Source of the DNA: Saussurea involucrata
Lineage: Eukaryota > Streptophyta > Magnoliopsida > Asterales > Asteraceae
Reading direction: 5' to 3'
DNA length: 64,000 bases
Assembly (NCBI GenBank): GCA_033807775.1
Contig: CM066317.1
Coordinates: 39,993,870-40,057,869 of the forward strand
Positions 33,959-47,045 of the stretch are shown piece by piece. Made by a program: the position numbers and the translations under genes. Numbering within the stretch: position 1 is the stretch's first letter; each line of letters opens with the position of its first letter. A model generated the notes under the pieces. It was given only the letters and a program-made list of their open reading frames with translations, did not search any database and had not been told where the DNA came from.

Positions 33959-35679
33959 TGTAACGCCTCAAAAATTTCCATAAATTGTACATTATTTTGG
34001 AAGTTATGAAAAATATGAAGTCAAGGGATCAAGATTGTAATTAGTCAAAGTGTGGGGTTAATTATAAAAATTGGATTTTGAGATATTTAAATGAGAAAGA
34101 TCAGGTTTTGTGTGAGTTATTTCATTTTGGAAAATATCTTTGAGTTCGATTCAAGGCAGAGAGAAATCGAGTTCTAAAACTCTCGTTCGGTAAGAAATTC
34201 GATCGTTTTCTCCAAATTTCAATTGCTTAAGATTGATAGTTATAAGTCAAAATTTGGCTTTTGATTAGGTTATTGAATCATTGACAATCAGGTTTGAATT
34301 TGGAGTATTGGGTTGAATCGATTGCACAGACTTGAAATTGAATTATGTCTTAAGGTGAGTTCATCTTACTTGGTAATTTTTATGGGTTATTATCAAATGG
34401 TTGAATGATTTGAACTTAGTACTGGTATTGATGAACTTTGGTAAGTATTAATTGAAAGAATTGCGATTTGTGTTAAAATTTGATGTGCAGGTCGAAGTTT
34501 CCGGGTAAGTAATATTTTCCCGGAAGTATCTGGAAATTGATGTTTTTCGAAAGTATCTGGTATGTTTTCCGGAAGTATCCGGTAAGTTGTATTTCCCGAA
34601 GTATCCGGTAAACTCCATTTCCCGGATACAAGTCCTGGATTGTGTTTCTCGGATACCAGTCCCGGATTGTTCTCGGATCCATAGTTTCCGGATATGAGTT
34701 TCGGACGCTTAGTCCAGATAGTTTTTCCGGAAGTGTCCGGTAATTACTGAGTTCCCGGTAACTTTTGACAGGAGATATTCCTGATCATTTGGATTGCCAC
34801 TTTAGCAGTACGAACATAATTATAACTCAACTTCGAGTATAATACGATTTGATGTATGCATTTGATTTGGTACGCACGTATGCTAGTAAGTGTAATGGAT
34901 CCATAGGCACTAGCATTATTTGAAAAACGTGGAATAGGCATGGCGCTTAGATGTAATTCCCGTTGACTTGAAATGAGGAATAGGCATGGCGCTTAATTGT
35001 AATTCCCATTTCGTATTGTGACGTGAAATCGTGGAATAGGCATGGCACTTAATTGTAATCCCTACTTCCAAACCAAGAAATAGGCATGGCGCTTAATTGT
35101 AATTTCTTGGACATGAGCTGTAATCTAGAATCCTCAGTGATTCGTAGTGCCGCTCTTAAACGTGATACTATGACTTACTTAGTGTTTGTCATATTCATGG
35201 AATCGGGTATGATTCCCATCATCGAAAAGATGTTATGTGTACGGTAAGAAAGTTTGTGAAAAGGTTATTTTATATCCTTTGTTTACAAATTGGGTTTTCA
35301 AAGCTTAAAAATGTTTTGATTTTAACTCGATGTTCTCACTAGGCGCAAGCCTAATGTTTTCAAATTAAAATTTCTTATCAGGTTCTGGATGGGGAAGGGA
35401 TATGAAGTGATGAGCGGAGGGTGACTTTTGAGTCATAGATTTTGGAGATGTAATGGAGGGATTAGTTTATGACGAAGATATTTTGGGAGATTACATAGAC
35501 AACCCTTATAATCTAATCTTATTGTTATGGATTAGATTAGTAGGTTGTTTTTTATAATTCAGTTGTAAATATAAATCTTCGTTACTAACACTCCATTTAT
35601 GTATGAAAGTCTTGGAAGATATTGTAGTATATTTTGATAAATTTAAGGTTTAAATTTATTGTGATTTTAGGGTGTTTCA
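33959..35679 (+). mobile_element. Family A gypsy 5' LTR (copy A2)
   Basis: 1721 bp, TGTAACGCC...GTTTCA, homologous to 513-2261. It keeps the donor-like site (34355), the TATCCGG array, the hairpin repeats, the conserved hairpin (35340-35353) and the acceptor-like site ending at 35381. Confidence 0.9.
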
Positions 35680-35682
35680 GTT

Positions 35683-35693
35683 TGGTATCAGAG
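35683..35693 (+). other. Primer binding site of A2
   Basis: TGGTATCAGAG, three bases after the LTR, matches the initiator Met tRNA 3' end. Confidence 0.8.
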
Positions 35694-36031
35694 TTGTAGT
35701 TTAAGTGAACTAGGTATGATCGTAAGATACCTAGACTTAAGCTGAGATGAATAAGTTATGATTTGTGAGATTGGGTAGAAATACTAAGACGGGATAGTTT
35801 TAGAGTCGACGGAAATACGTTAATTACAAATTGTGATGATGGTAACGAGAATTATTATGTGTAGTATGTTCATAATTTCAATTAGCTACTGTTATTATGA
35901 ATATATTGTTACGTAAGCATACTTGTTTCTAATTGTTATGGTGATTAATGAACGTTAAAGTATGTTTCTTTGTGTTTGGGTTGTGTATAGCCATTTCTTA
36001 TGGTTATCTTTATGTGCTTCAACAGAATACG

Positions 36032-37483
36032 ATGGTTAATACACCAAATAGATCTTCTACTTCTTCAGAGGATCGGGTGGCAAATGAATTTGCGGAAAAT
36101 CAACCTGAAAGGGGTGAAGCTAATGTGAGTCCACCAAGGCCACCTATCCTAGGGGAAGGAGGAAGTCAAACTCATCGAACTAATGTCGGTACTTCTAATC
36201 CGATAATGAGGGAATCTACAATGGAGTCCCGTATGATGGAAAATATGATGCGAGTCATGAATGTTGCACTGACTCAACAACAAGAAATGTTTATGAAAGT
36301 GCTGAATGACAGAAGTGCCGAATCACAAAGATCAGAAATGGGTACCGGCACTACAACTCCACCTGTTAATCCAGTAGTGAATGTTAATAGGAGGATGGAA
36401 ACAGTTTGTTCATACAAGACGTTTTTAAGTCGCAAGCCACCTGAATTTGTTGGTTCAGATAATCCAATTGCATATATGAATAGGTTTAGAGAGATGGAAC
36501 AAGCATTTAGAGCATATAAATGTGACGAAGAGTCAAAGGTCAGATTCGGATCCTAGATGTTACGAGGAAATGTTTTGACATGGTGGAATATCGTGACATC
36601 AACTGTGACGGCTCCGGTTTTGGCAGCCATGACTTGGGAATCGTTCAAAAGGAAGATATTGGAAGAATACTGCAACGAAAACAAAATGGACCGGATTGAA
36701 GAAGAATTCAGAACGCTTAAGAAGGGTACTTCATCAGTAAGGGAATACACTCGCGTGTTTCTGGAGAAACTGAATTTAGTGGGGCATGTGGCCCCAACTG
36801 AAAAAGAAAAGATCAAGGCTTACTTGAAGGGTTTGCCGGCGGATATATTGTCCAGGGTCCGAAATTCAAAAGCTTCTACACTGAGAGAGACAATTGAGGA
36901 AGCAAATATTATAGAAGAAGTATATGCAAGAGATAAAGTTGAGAAAGCTCGGGTGGGAGAGAAAAGGAAGTGGGAAGGTAGATCGGAATCTTCGCAAAGA
37001 CCGAAGCCCTTTATTAAGAACACTAGTTTTGAACCTCGTCGGGAACCAAATTGGTGCCAGAAATGTAAAAGCAAACACTTTGGTCCATGTCGAGTGACTC
37101 CACTAGAATGTTTCAAGTGTGGTAAGAGTGGTCACACCATGGGGAACTATCCCATCCAAGGACCGACATGTTTTGAATGTAAGCAGTCCGGCCATTACCG
37201 AAGGGATTGCCCAAAGCTAAAGAAGAGTGGGAATCAAGAGAGAAAACCTAATACCCCAAAACCAACGGGCCGAGCATTTCACATGACGGCTAAAGAAGCT
37301 AAAGAATCGGTGGATGTAGTTTCTGGTACATTTCTTGTTAATTCTATTCCTGCACGAGTATTATTTGACTGTGGTGCCAACATGTCTTTTATATCGCGAT
37401 CGTTTTACCAAAAGTTAGTTATACCTGTCACTATATTGGAAGATGCCTTAGTAGTTGAAATAGCTAATGGGGGTCAGGTCTTA
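36032..37483 (+). pseudogene. Family A gag and start of protease, one stop, 3'-truncated
   Basis: I take ATG 36032 (MVNTPNRS) as the start; an upstream in-frame ATG at 35948 is also possible. TAG at 36554-36556 interrupts the capsid region just before MLRGNVLTWW. The frame then continues through the Retrotrans_gag-like domain and two CCHC knuckles near 37108-37211. The first knuckle has lost its last Cys (Tyr instead, in GNY). Protease shows FDCGA near 37368, where DSGA is usual. At about 37483 the frame runs into Copia-R and the rest of pol is absent. Gag would form the particle shell and bind element RNA. Confidence 0.88.
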
Positions 37484-40088
37484 GTTGACTGTTGGTTGTT
37501 GAGGAGATGTCGGATTTGCAGCAGTTGAGGTTTCGGGAATCGTAGAAGTCTCGGCGGCCTGAGTAGTGTGAACGGGTGTACCATATAGGTTTTGCCGCAG
37601 AAACTGGTCGTAGTCAACATTGTCGTCTTCATCAGTAGGAAAGATCAGGTTTACCTGGAGATTTATCACACTGGCAGCTTTTTCGTACAATGCATTTTCG
37701 GTCTCCGGGTCGATCTCGGTGTCTAGATCAATCAGATTGAGTGCAGGCCTATCTGATGCGTCATATGTCACCAATTCCTGTGTTTCTCCCTCGGGCTTTT
37801 CAACCGTTGGGTCTTCGTCGTCTGAGATTTCCATGTCTATAACCATCTCAGCGAGGCTCAATTGGGCTTCAGGTTGTTCTTCAGTTGTAGTTGCCGCAGT
37901 TGACGGTTCCGGTTGAACCACAGTTGTTTCAGGGATAATTGGGACAGACTCAGACAATCGTAGTCTCTTGTTCTCCCCCTCACGGTGATCAGGATCATCC
38001 TGGTCATCGTGCCGTCTTTTGAGTTCGCCAGCTTGACTCTTGCAGGTGTTTTCTAGTGAACCGACTCTTTCAGACAGTGTTTTGAGCGCTTGTTGAATGT
38101 CCTTGAGAGTCGTGTCAAGTTGGTCCAATCTAGTAGTTATGGATGACGAAGGAGGAGATGCCTGTGATCGTAGAACGGAGATCAGGTCTGCTTCGGTAGA
38201 GGCATCGGTTTCGGTGTTCTGGAGCAGCTGAGCTAGAAGCATAGTCTTCAAGGTGTCCACCGAATAAGTTGGCTGAACGGGAGCCGGTGGAGGTGTTGTG
38301 CGGTTTCAGATTCGACTACCTTCTCTTTATCTTTGATCAAGCTTTTAATTTTGTCGAGCTCGGTGGTGAGGCGCTGCTCCATTGCCTCGCAGACAGCCTT
38401 TAGGGTGTTGTCCAGAGAACCCTTTGACATAAAGTCGGGTAAGATAACTCCAGGATCACTTAGATGACCCGTTGAGGAATCTACCTTAGAGGTTGATCCA
38501 CCTACGTTCACGGTTGGCGATGGTGTGGCCGTGGTAGGATTTCCCTCCGATCCTCGCGTTCCACTTAAAGGCGGAGACACTACGGAAGTTCCGATCGAGT
38601 CACGAAGAGCATCGATTTGTAGAATATCATGTTGTGTCCTAACCGAAGAATGTACTATTTCAAGTGGCTCTAGACTCGATGGTGCTTTGAAAGAAGGCGA
38701 GATCGGGGGAGGCTGGTCTCTTGTTTCAATACCCATACTCTCCAAGTGAAAGATCGGTAGAAGTTGTGCTATGTCCCCGTGCGAAGTTGAAACACCCGTC
38801 TTTTGAGAGACGGATTAGTGGCCAGGGAGGTCGTGCACTTGCGCCGCTAGATCCACGGCGGCTTCTTCAATACCTCGTCCCAACAAATGAGACGAAGTAG
38901 AAGATGTGGCTACCTGGATGACGCTGGTTTGGGGTCGCTCAGAAGCCTCTTTATTTTTACGGCTTATTCTCTCTTGATTCTTTTTAGACCTGACTTCACT
39001 CTGTCTCATCTCTTCTGCATTTTCAACTAAATCTCCCTCCTCTCTCCTTGTGTCTCCCGTATTAGGCTGGGTAGTAGGGATTAGAGGGGATGTGGGTGAG
39101 TCAGATGGGATTCCTTCGGTCAATTGTGGGTTTGGTCCGATACGGGTAGGTATCAAGGATGCGCGGATGGCACGATCCATATCAGATTCGGTGGAGTCGG
39201 ATTCCACATCTTCAACTTGTCTAGGTGGTGAAGGGTCAGATATGTATGGCTCGAGGTCACGTTGAAGCATCAGTCTAGACGACGGTCCGACTTCAGTCGT
39301 TGTACGGGTGATGGGAATGGGGGGTTGTTGGCTTGTTTCGGCTTGGGTGGATTGGGTAGGAATGGCTTGCGAATCCAATGCACCGCCACGCCTGTTCCCC
39401 TCCCATGTAATCTCAACACACCCTGTCCGGGAGCCCCAGCTGCCCGGACTCTACCACCTCTCGTTCTCGGACCCTCACGTCTCTCAGTTCTATGTCCCGT
39501 GGGAGGTCCCTCCGACTCTGGCTGGACCATGGGATTCCCTAACTCTCGCCTATAATCTATCACACTCAGTGCATTGGGGTCCGCGTGTGCCAGTAAGTGT
39601 TCAGGTATAGGCATGGCTGGGGTATCTGGTGGGTATTGTGATGAGGACATACCGGATGGTTGATCCGTCGTGGGATTAGTGGATTCGCATCCATGTGTTG
39701 TCGGATGGCCAGATCGAAGAAACGTGGGAACGGGAGGAACTTCTTCTTGGATCCGCCAGTTTGTCGTATTGCTTGCACCAGTTCACGCCAGATGATCGCT
39801 GAATAATCTATGTGCCGGTTGTAGCACACGACGTGAAATAGGCGCATGAAGTCAATTGTGCACTGGTCGATCCCTTTCCATCGGGAGGACACGCATCTGT
39901 TCAGAATGGTGAATAAAGTATACCAGATGGGCGCGATGTATTTTCTGTTGAATGCGGATGGGCGGTCGAGGTCGTGGTGATATCCAAGCGCACGAACTTC
40001 AGCACAGAGTGTGACGTCATCGATGGCGGGTGCGTACGCGGCATGGCCTCCGGCAATCGGTTCCGGGAGTGATAAGAGTCGTCGGAAG

Positions 40089-41273
40089 TAGGGGTGAGCA
40101 GTGGAACTGGGTACCCGCCTTTGGAACCGGAACCGCTCCGGAACTGCTGGTTCCAGAACCGGAACCGATGTGACTGGGTCCGGTTCCGATTCTCATTTTT
40201 TAGAATCGCTAACCGCCGGGACCGGGTACCCGAAACCGTTGGGTACCTAGAACCGGAACCGCTGGGTACCCGGTACATTTTAATATATTTATAATTCTAT
40301 ATATCTAAATATCTATTATTTATTACATATAAATATTTAATCTAAAAGTAAAAAAAATTAATAAACTAAAAATAACATATTAGGGTTTAGTTTTCATATT
40401 AAGACTTCAATTTCATCACTTCACTCAACTCTCAAGTCTCAACACGACAACACCCCGCCGCTGCACACCCCGCCGCTGCACACCCCGCCGCTGCACACCC
40501 CGCCGCTGCACCCCGCCGCTGCACACCCCGCCGTTGCACACTGCCGCTGCACACACCGCCGCTGCACACCGCCGCTGCAAATTGACCAGGTTGTTATTCT
40601 ATTCTCTAAAAAATATTGTATTTCTTGAACCATATAGATAGAAAATATTCCTCTTATTCTTTCTGGTATCTTCATTTGTGAGTTTAAGTGTATATTGTTA
40701 CTTTCTCTGGTGTATCACCTTCATACTAAAAAATGGTTTCATGAGATAGGTAATAATATCAAAATTAGACCAACAACCTAAAACTCTATGGAGCTAAATG
40801 TAGAAGAACTGGTGAGTCTTGTTTGCTTCCAAATTCTATCTCTTTTTAGTATGTGGTATTGACAACCTTGCCCCCCCCTAATAAATGGGTTTATGTAAAA
40901 GCACCTTCTTCTGGAATGCAGACGTTCCCATTCTCAGGGGGGTTCCCCTCCATGGCTTTTAACTAGTTAATGGTTTGGTTCCAATCAGACAATCTATATA
41001 TGTTTTTTGTTCTGTTTCTCTAGCTAGTGCATGCAATTCATGTAAAGGGACATGTTATTTACCGAGCACCTGATGGTAAAAAATGTTTAAAAAAAATGTC
41101 AGCGGGTACCCGGAACCGGAACCGGTTCCCAGCGGTTCCGAGACCGGTTCCAAAAAAAAGAGAACCGACGGGAACGGTTCCGGTTTCGGTTCTTTCTTTC
41201 TAGGAACCGTCGGTTCCGATTCCGGTTTCGGTTCCATGAAAAAAGGGCGGGTACCCGGTATTGCTCACCCCTA
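40089..41273. mobile_element. Non-autonomous hAT element inside the third ORF
   Basis: 1185 bp, ends TAGGGGTGAGCA and TGCTCACCCCTA, flanked by a perfect 8-bp duplication GTCGGAAG (40081-40088 and 41274-41281). Both ends hold subterminal GGTTCCGG and GGGTACCCG repeats in inverted orientation. The middle is AT-rich without a transposase. An 8-bp TSD and these ends are diagnostic of hAT. Confidence 0.88.
40440..40575. repeat. CCGCCGCTGCACACC tandem repeat inside the hAT element
   Basis: About nine copies of a GC-rich 12-15 bp unit within otherwise AT-rich DNA. Translations of it are Cys/Gly-rich and not meaningful. Confidence 0.85.
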
Positions 41274-41784
41274 GTCGGAAGGACTCCGGTGTGAGTGTGA
41301 ATGGGTAGTTGTCGATACTGGCGGTGATGGTCTGAATGTTATTGATGGTGACAACCCTAGCGGTGCGCTAAACCTGGTGAACGTAGATTAACGACACGTC
41401 AGTTGTGGCAGTGAGTGCTCGGTGAAGTGGGTGGCTGAGCATGATGTCAACGACCACGTGATGTGTAGGCCGGAATTCGGCGGCGTTGAGATGATGGTTG
41501 TTCGGATTGATCTCAATGCCATGGTCATCGGGAACCAATGCATTGTCGGCCTCGTCATCTATAATGTCCTCAGGTGGAGGAATGTTCTGCTGAAGGTCAT
41601 CTTGTTGATCCGCCATGTAGTATACCTGTAAATCACAGTGTTAGACCATGAACGGGTTAACATGAATTTCAATGCGTACCTTAGCATTTGAATGGCTCAA
41701 TCAGCGGTTGATTGAGGACTGGCAGTAGATGCAGGACATTGGGATTGCCAATGTGTGAAAAATGCAAATGAATTGGACTCGAGC

Positions 41785-42150
41785 AGTGTCCGGATAAACA
41801 GGGTATCTGGACAAGCAAAACTTACCGGACAGATAGGGGTTACCGGGTAAACAAAGGTTACCGGGTAAATGATGGTTACCGGACAAAGTGGGACTTACTG
41901 GGTGAGGTAATCTTATCGGATAAAAAGGTTTACCGGATTCAAAGAGGTTACCGGACACTGATCTTACCGGATGTCGAACTTACCGGATACAAAGGTATCC
42001 GGACGACATATGTTACCGGGGATCAAAGTGTCCAGTATATACGAAAATTAGAACTTCCCGGATATGAAGATGGTATCCGGGTAACATGCTAGTTACCGGG
42101 TAACATGAATGTTACCGGGTAAACTAGGGTTACCGGACGTGGGACGGGGT
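41785..42150. repeat. TTACCGG array upstream of the Copia-R third ORF
   Basis: About 15 TTACCGGA or TTACCGGGTAA units and related GTATCCGG forms, with a smaller group at 42540-42625. The same motif fills the gag leader (50370-50870). Confidence 0.8.
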
Positions 42151-42680
42151 TACTCGAATCCAACCAAACCACTTACCAATCTGAAATCTACATGGTGTAG
42201 ATTGTTCTAAATGCAAATACAAGCCACAAGCCATGATTTATAGCATCCAAATCGATCTGTATATGATTCCACGTATAGGTGCGGTTTTGGTAACCCATTT
42301 CGGACACAGATTCGATCGATGCGACGTTGATTCGTGGGTGTGTGTACGTGATAGTGATCGAAAAACTATGAGGAGATGAAAGTGACTCGTACCTGTGAGA
42401 TTTGAGTCTGAAACTGATGATCGGAGTGAATACCGAGGGTTTCCGAGTGCAAGGAGGTTGAGAGGTTTTGAGAGGGGTTTAGGGATTTTCTGGGTGAAGT
42501 GAACAGAGAGGTTTCCGGATGGTCTTTATGTATGGACTCTCTTACCGGATAAGTTACCCGATAACTTACCCGGTCCGGTAAGCTTACCCGGTAACCATAG
42601 TTACCTGGTAACTTACCGGGTAAGGGTCCGGAAATCCAAAGATTTGATAAAATTGACCCTTTCATAGGAAATTTTCCCAC

Positions 42681-42985
42681 TCCCCCTCGACCGTTGCATG
42701 GATATTACTCTGCTCCCCCTTGGAACGAGAATGTGAGTGGGTTAGGAGACGTCAACACCAAAAAAACTTTAATACGTTTAAGAAAAAAATGTGACGCTCC
42801 CCCTCAAATGGTGAACACTATGGTTTTGCTCCCCCTCAGACTGTGCACGGAGTGTGAAGTGAAGTGCACTCGGGAATGTCCTTACACACAGAAAAAACTT
42901 TTATGGCAGTTAAAGAAAAACGTGTGTGACACTCCCCCTCAACAATAGATGTAACATACCTGATAGCTAGTCGTGCTCCCCCTGA
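42681..42985 (-). other. Cluster of six polypurine-tract-like sites
   Basis: On the minus strand GAGGGGGAG or AGGGGGAGC occurs near 42681, 42712, 42797, 42831, 42931 and 42974, between pol and the third ORF. Multiple polypurine tracts in this interval are described for sireviruses. Confidence 0.7.
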
Positions 42986-43250
42986 ACACATGAACACTTG
43001 TGAAAGCACATATATAATCAAATGAACTAGACGACAGTATTAAACAAAAGAAACACACGTGGAAAGAAAGTAAACAAGCGAAATCTACCTAATAAATACA
43101 GAGACTCAACCTAACTATGTAACGGATACAAGTAGAATACAGATTCGGGAAAGTGTATGCTCAATTATCTGGAGTGTGAACAACAGATGATGAGTAGACA
43201 GTTCCTCGTAGATGTATGGAACTTGTATCGGGCACACAATTAGATCAAAT

Positions 43251-46200
43251 CTACAGATTTAGCATACTTAACCTGGACACTAGATAATTAAAGCGTTTTT
43301 CGTCCAGGGGTTTTGTGAATAGGTCTGCTAACTGATGTTCTGTATTTACAAAATAGAGTTCGACTGTACCTCTTTCAACATGATCCTTGATAAAATGGTA
43401 CCGAACGTCTATGTGCTTTGTCTTCGTATGCTGGACCGAATTGCTGGATATTGCAATAGCGATCTTCGAGTCGCAGTAGATGGGCACCTTGACGTATGTG
43501 AAGCCGTAGTCCTTGAGTTGTGTCCGCATCCAAATCACTTGTGAACAGCAGCTCGCGGCGGCCACGTATTCTGCCTCGACAGTCGACGTAGAGACGCACT
43601 GCTGCTTCTTGGATGCCCAACTCACCAAGATATCGCCCAAGAACTGCACATGACCCGATGTGCTCTTCTGATCCATCATGCTGTCCGCGTGGTCCGCATC
43701 AGAGTATGCAGACAACTCAAAACCTGTCTCTTTCGGGTACCACAAGCCAAGATCAGCAGTACCACGTAAATAACGAAAAATTCGTTTGACAGCTATTAAG
43801 TGAGACTCTTTTGGTTTTGATTGAAACCAGGCGCATAGAAATGTGGAAAACATGATGTCCGATCTACTAGCAGTTAGGTACATCAAAGAACCAATCATTC
43901 CCCGGTACATTTTAGTGTCCACATCCTTTCCGTTAGGATCGGCGTGTAACTTTGTACCGGGTGCCTTGGGAGTTTTCATCGGTGAGGACTGTTCCATCTG
44001 GAATTTCTTAAGAATATCCCGGATGTACTTGGCCTGATTTATGAATATTCCGGTCGACAGTTGTTTAACTTGAAGACCGAGAAAGAAATTCATCTCACAT
44101 AGCATACTCATTTTAAAAAATTGTCCCATTAACTTGGCAAAGTTCTTAGCATACTGAGGATTAGTAGAACCAAAAATTATGTCGTCGACATACACTTGAA
44201 CTAAAACAATATGACCTTTTTCATTTTTGATAAAGAGAGTTGAATCGATTTTACCTCGTGTAAATTCCGATTTTATCAAAAACTTTGTTAACGTATCATA
44301 CCAGGCCCGGAGAGCTTGCTTCAATCCGTAGAGTGCCTTGTCTAGTATGTAGACATGATCAGGCTTCTTCTCGTCCACGAACCCTTCCGGTTGCGATACG
44401 TACACTTCTTCCTTGAGTTCGCCGTTGAGGAATGCGGTCTTCACATCCATTTGGAAGACCGTGAAGTTCTTGTGTGCGGCGTATGCAAGGAACATACGTA
44501 CAGCTTCGATCCTCGCCACCAGAGCGTATATCTCGTCATAATCTATCCCTTCTTGTTGACGGTATCCTTTGGCCACGAGACGCGCCTTGTTGCGTACAAT
44601 GATGCCGTCCTCGTCCTTCTTGTTCTTGAAGATCCACTTAGTGCCGATCACCGTCTTGTGAGATGGACGTGGGACAAGTCGCCATACCTTGAGAGCCTCG
44701 AATTGGTTGAGCTCCTCTTGCATGGCCATGACCCAGTCCGGATCTTCGAGTGCTTTGCGAACGGTTGTAGGCTCGATCTTACTCAAGAAGCCGGAGAAGA
44801 GGCAGAAATTGGCTGATGCGCCTCGCGTTTGGACTGGAGTGGAGGGATCACCGATGATCTGGTGTAAGGGATGAGCTCTTGTCCATTTGGTGGTGTGTTG
44901 AAGCGGCTGCTGAGTTGAGAGTGAGGCGTCCGGATCCACGTAATCACCAAATGGAAGATCTTGTACTGCTTCAAGTGTAGCAGGTTGGTTTCTCGGAGGA
45001 GACGGGGGAGGATTCGTCGACGGTTGAGCAACTTCTGGGTCCGAGGAATGCAAGGCTGATCATTGATTGTAGCAGATGACGAATCTTGAGGAGCGATCTC
45101 CGGGTTTAGTACTGATTCCTCCGGGGGGATGGTAGTATCAGTTGATGTTGAGGTTGATGGTGTCTCCATAGTAATGGAAGGAGTGCTAATCGAAGGCGAC
45201 GGACCGGATAGATTCGCCGAATCCTCGATTTGAGCAGCTTCAAGTCGTGGTTGCACTGAGACACGAGGGGTAGAAACGTTAAGCATATCATCATAAAAAT
45301 ATTGAAACAGTAAATCTAAATCAGAAAGATTAGCATTCGACGTAGATGCATGATTCGGATCTACTGTCGCTTGTGCAGATCCCGAACGTGGAAGTTCGGA
45401 AGCTAGCACGCCAGTTAAACCGGGTTCTGAACTGATTTGTTTAGAAGCCAAATCTGCGGCTTCGTCGAATGTCACGTTTACACTCTCGGTAACGGTTTTA
45501 GTCCGTTTGTTGTAAACGCGATACGCCTTAGCCTGCATGGAGTATCCTATGAAAACTCCTTCGTCCGCCTTCGGCCTGAATTTGCCGAGATCGTCTTTGT
45601 CATTGAGGATGTAGCACGTGCATCCGAACGCGTGGAAATACTTGATGTTCGGAACGCGGTTGTTCATGATCTCGTACGACGTCTTGTTGAACCGCTTGTT
45701 GATAATGGAGCGGTTTTGCGTGTAACAAGCAGTAGACACTGCTTCGGCTCAAAGAAATAAAGGCAGCTTGGACTGAGAAAGCATCGTGCGAGCAGCTTCG
45801 ACGAGGGTACGGTTGCGTCTTTCCACCACTCCGTTTTGTTGAGGAGTATGTGCGGCCGAGAAGGTTTGCGAGATACCGACTGAAGTCAGGTAGTCGTTCA
45901 CCGTCTGATTCTTGAATTCTGTCCCGTTGTCGGTCCTGATAGTCTAAACTTTACTTTGAAGGTTCAGTTGGATGGTCTTCAAATGGTTGATGACCAACTT
46001 CGGAGTTTCGTCCTTCATGCGTAGGAACTTGACCCATGTGTAGCGTGAGAAATCATCCACCATCACCAGGACATACTTGCGCTTGTTGATGCTCTGAACA
46101 CGCATCGGTCCACACAAATCCATATGGATAAGTTCGAGGGACCGGGACGTGCTCGGAGCTTCCTTCGGCTTATGCATCGCTCACTTCATCTTTCCCATTT

Positions 46201-46960
46201 CGCATGCCCCGCAGAGTCGATCTTTCACGAATTGAAGATCGGGCATGCCTTTCACGTGTCTGCCCAGCACCAGTTTGTTGATACTCTTGAAGTTCAGGTG
46301 CGAGAGACGTCGATGCCAAATTCATGCTTGTTGAGAATTGGTCTTTGACATCAGGCAGACAGAGTTATCGGTCTTCAGGGCTGCGAGGTTGATGGTGTAG
46401 AGGTTGGTCTTGTGCTTTCCAACCAGTAGCTCTGTTCCGTCGTCGGTGAGAATGCTACACCTTTTGGCTTTGAATCTGACCTCGAGATCTTTGTCGCAGA
46501 ATTGGCCGATACTGAACAGGTTGTGTCCCAATCCCGCGATGTGTGATACCTTTTTTATGGTGATCTTGTCTTGGACAATGTCGTCGTAGCCCAAAATCAG
46601 CGCCTTGTCATCGTTCCCAAATCTCACGTCTCCGCCATATTGTTCCTTGTAGTTCGTGAGAAGTTCCCTCCTTCCGGTCATATGCTTGGAGCATCCAGAG
46701 TCTAAGTACCACACATGACCGTCCTGCAAAACGAGATTAGAGGACTTTAGGTACCCATATTTTCATGGGTCCAGGAGGGTTAGGTTTTACACCTTTCTGA
46801 GGAACTTGCTTTGAAACAGGTTGCCTCTTGGGTGTAGGTTTTACACCTTTTGGAGGAACTTGTTTTGAAACAGGTTGCCTCTTGGGTGTAGGTTTAACCC
46901 CAGTAGGGGGAACCCGTTTTGAAATGGGTTTCCTTTCTTGTGTTGGTTTAACCTCTGATT
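43251..46960 (-). pseudogene. Copia-R pol: protease, integrase, RT, RNase H
   Basis: Order on the minus strand: a Lys/Pro-rich repeat linker, protease (WYLDSGCSKHM near 46715), integrase with core residues visible (HMDLCGP, RTDNGTEF, NGVVERRNR), then RT and RNase H in the open frame 45053-43251. RT has YVDD near 44185, and RNase H has SDADHAD and DSKIAIA. Lesions: TGA at 46324-46322, TGA at 46183-46181, TAG at 45946-45944, TGA at 45751-45749, and a frameshift near 45050. The RT also shows unusual substitutions in conserved blocks (DEIYALVAR, QALRAWYD). The enzyme set would cut the polyprotein, copy RNA and integrate cDNA. Confidence 0.9.
46785..46950 (-). repeat. 54-bp tandem repeat coding for an 18-residue motif
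   Basis: About three copies. In the frame of the protease the units read VKPTPKRQPVSKQVPPKG with small changes. Lies at the Gag-Pol boundary, just before the protease. Confidence 0.75.
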
Positions 46961-47045
46961 GGGAACCCCGTTGTGTATGGTGTTTCTTTTTGTTTTTACG
47001 GGGTTTGCGTTTGGGTGTATGATTATATATATGATATGACCCAAA

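Larger units (their letters stand above)
37484..41616 (-). pseudogene. Copia-R third ORF (post-pol accessory protein), broken
   Basis: Starts at ATG 41616 (MADQQDD), about ten bases after an acceptor-like TTTACAG/G. TAG at 41370-41368 interrupts the frame and an hAT element splits it (40089-41273, plus TSD). The globular region resumes after 40080 with blocks shared with Copia-F (ITASI.NYPFTL, AEVRALGYHHD, FLPFPRFFDLAI). Frameshifts follow near 39650, 39300, 38800 and 38250. The C-terminal part (38260-37484) has a predicted coiled coil (RLDQL, LKDIQ, RVGSLE), a basic cluster (KRRHDD, NKRLRL) and an acidic end. No membrane segment. Same architecture as Copia-F; function unknown. Confidence 0.65.

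Noticed and set aside
40439..40675. Cys/Gly-rich repeat ORF
   Set aside because: Translation of a GC-rich tandem repeat inside a non-coding hAT element.
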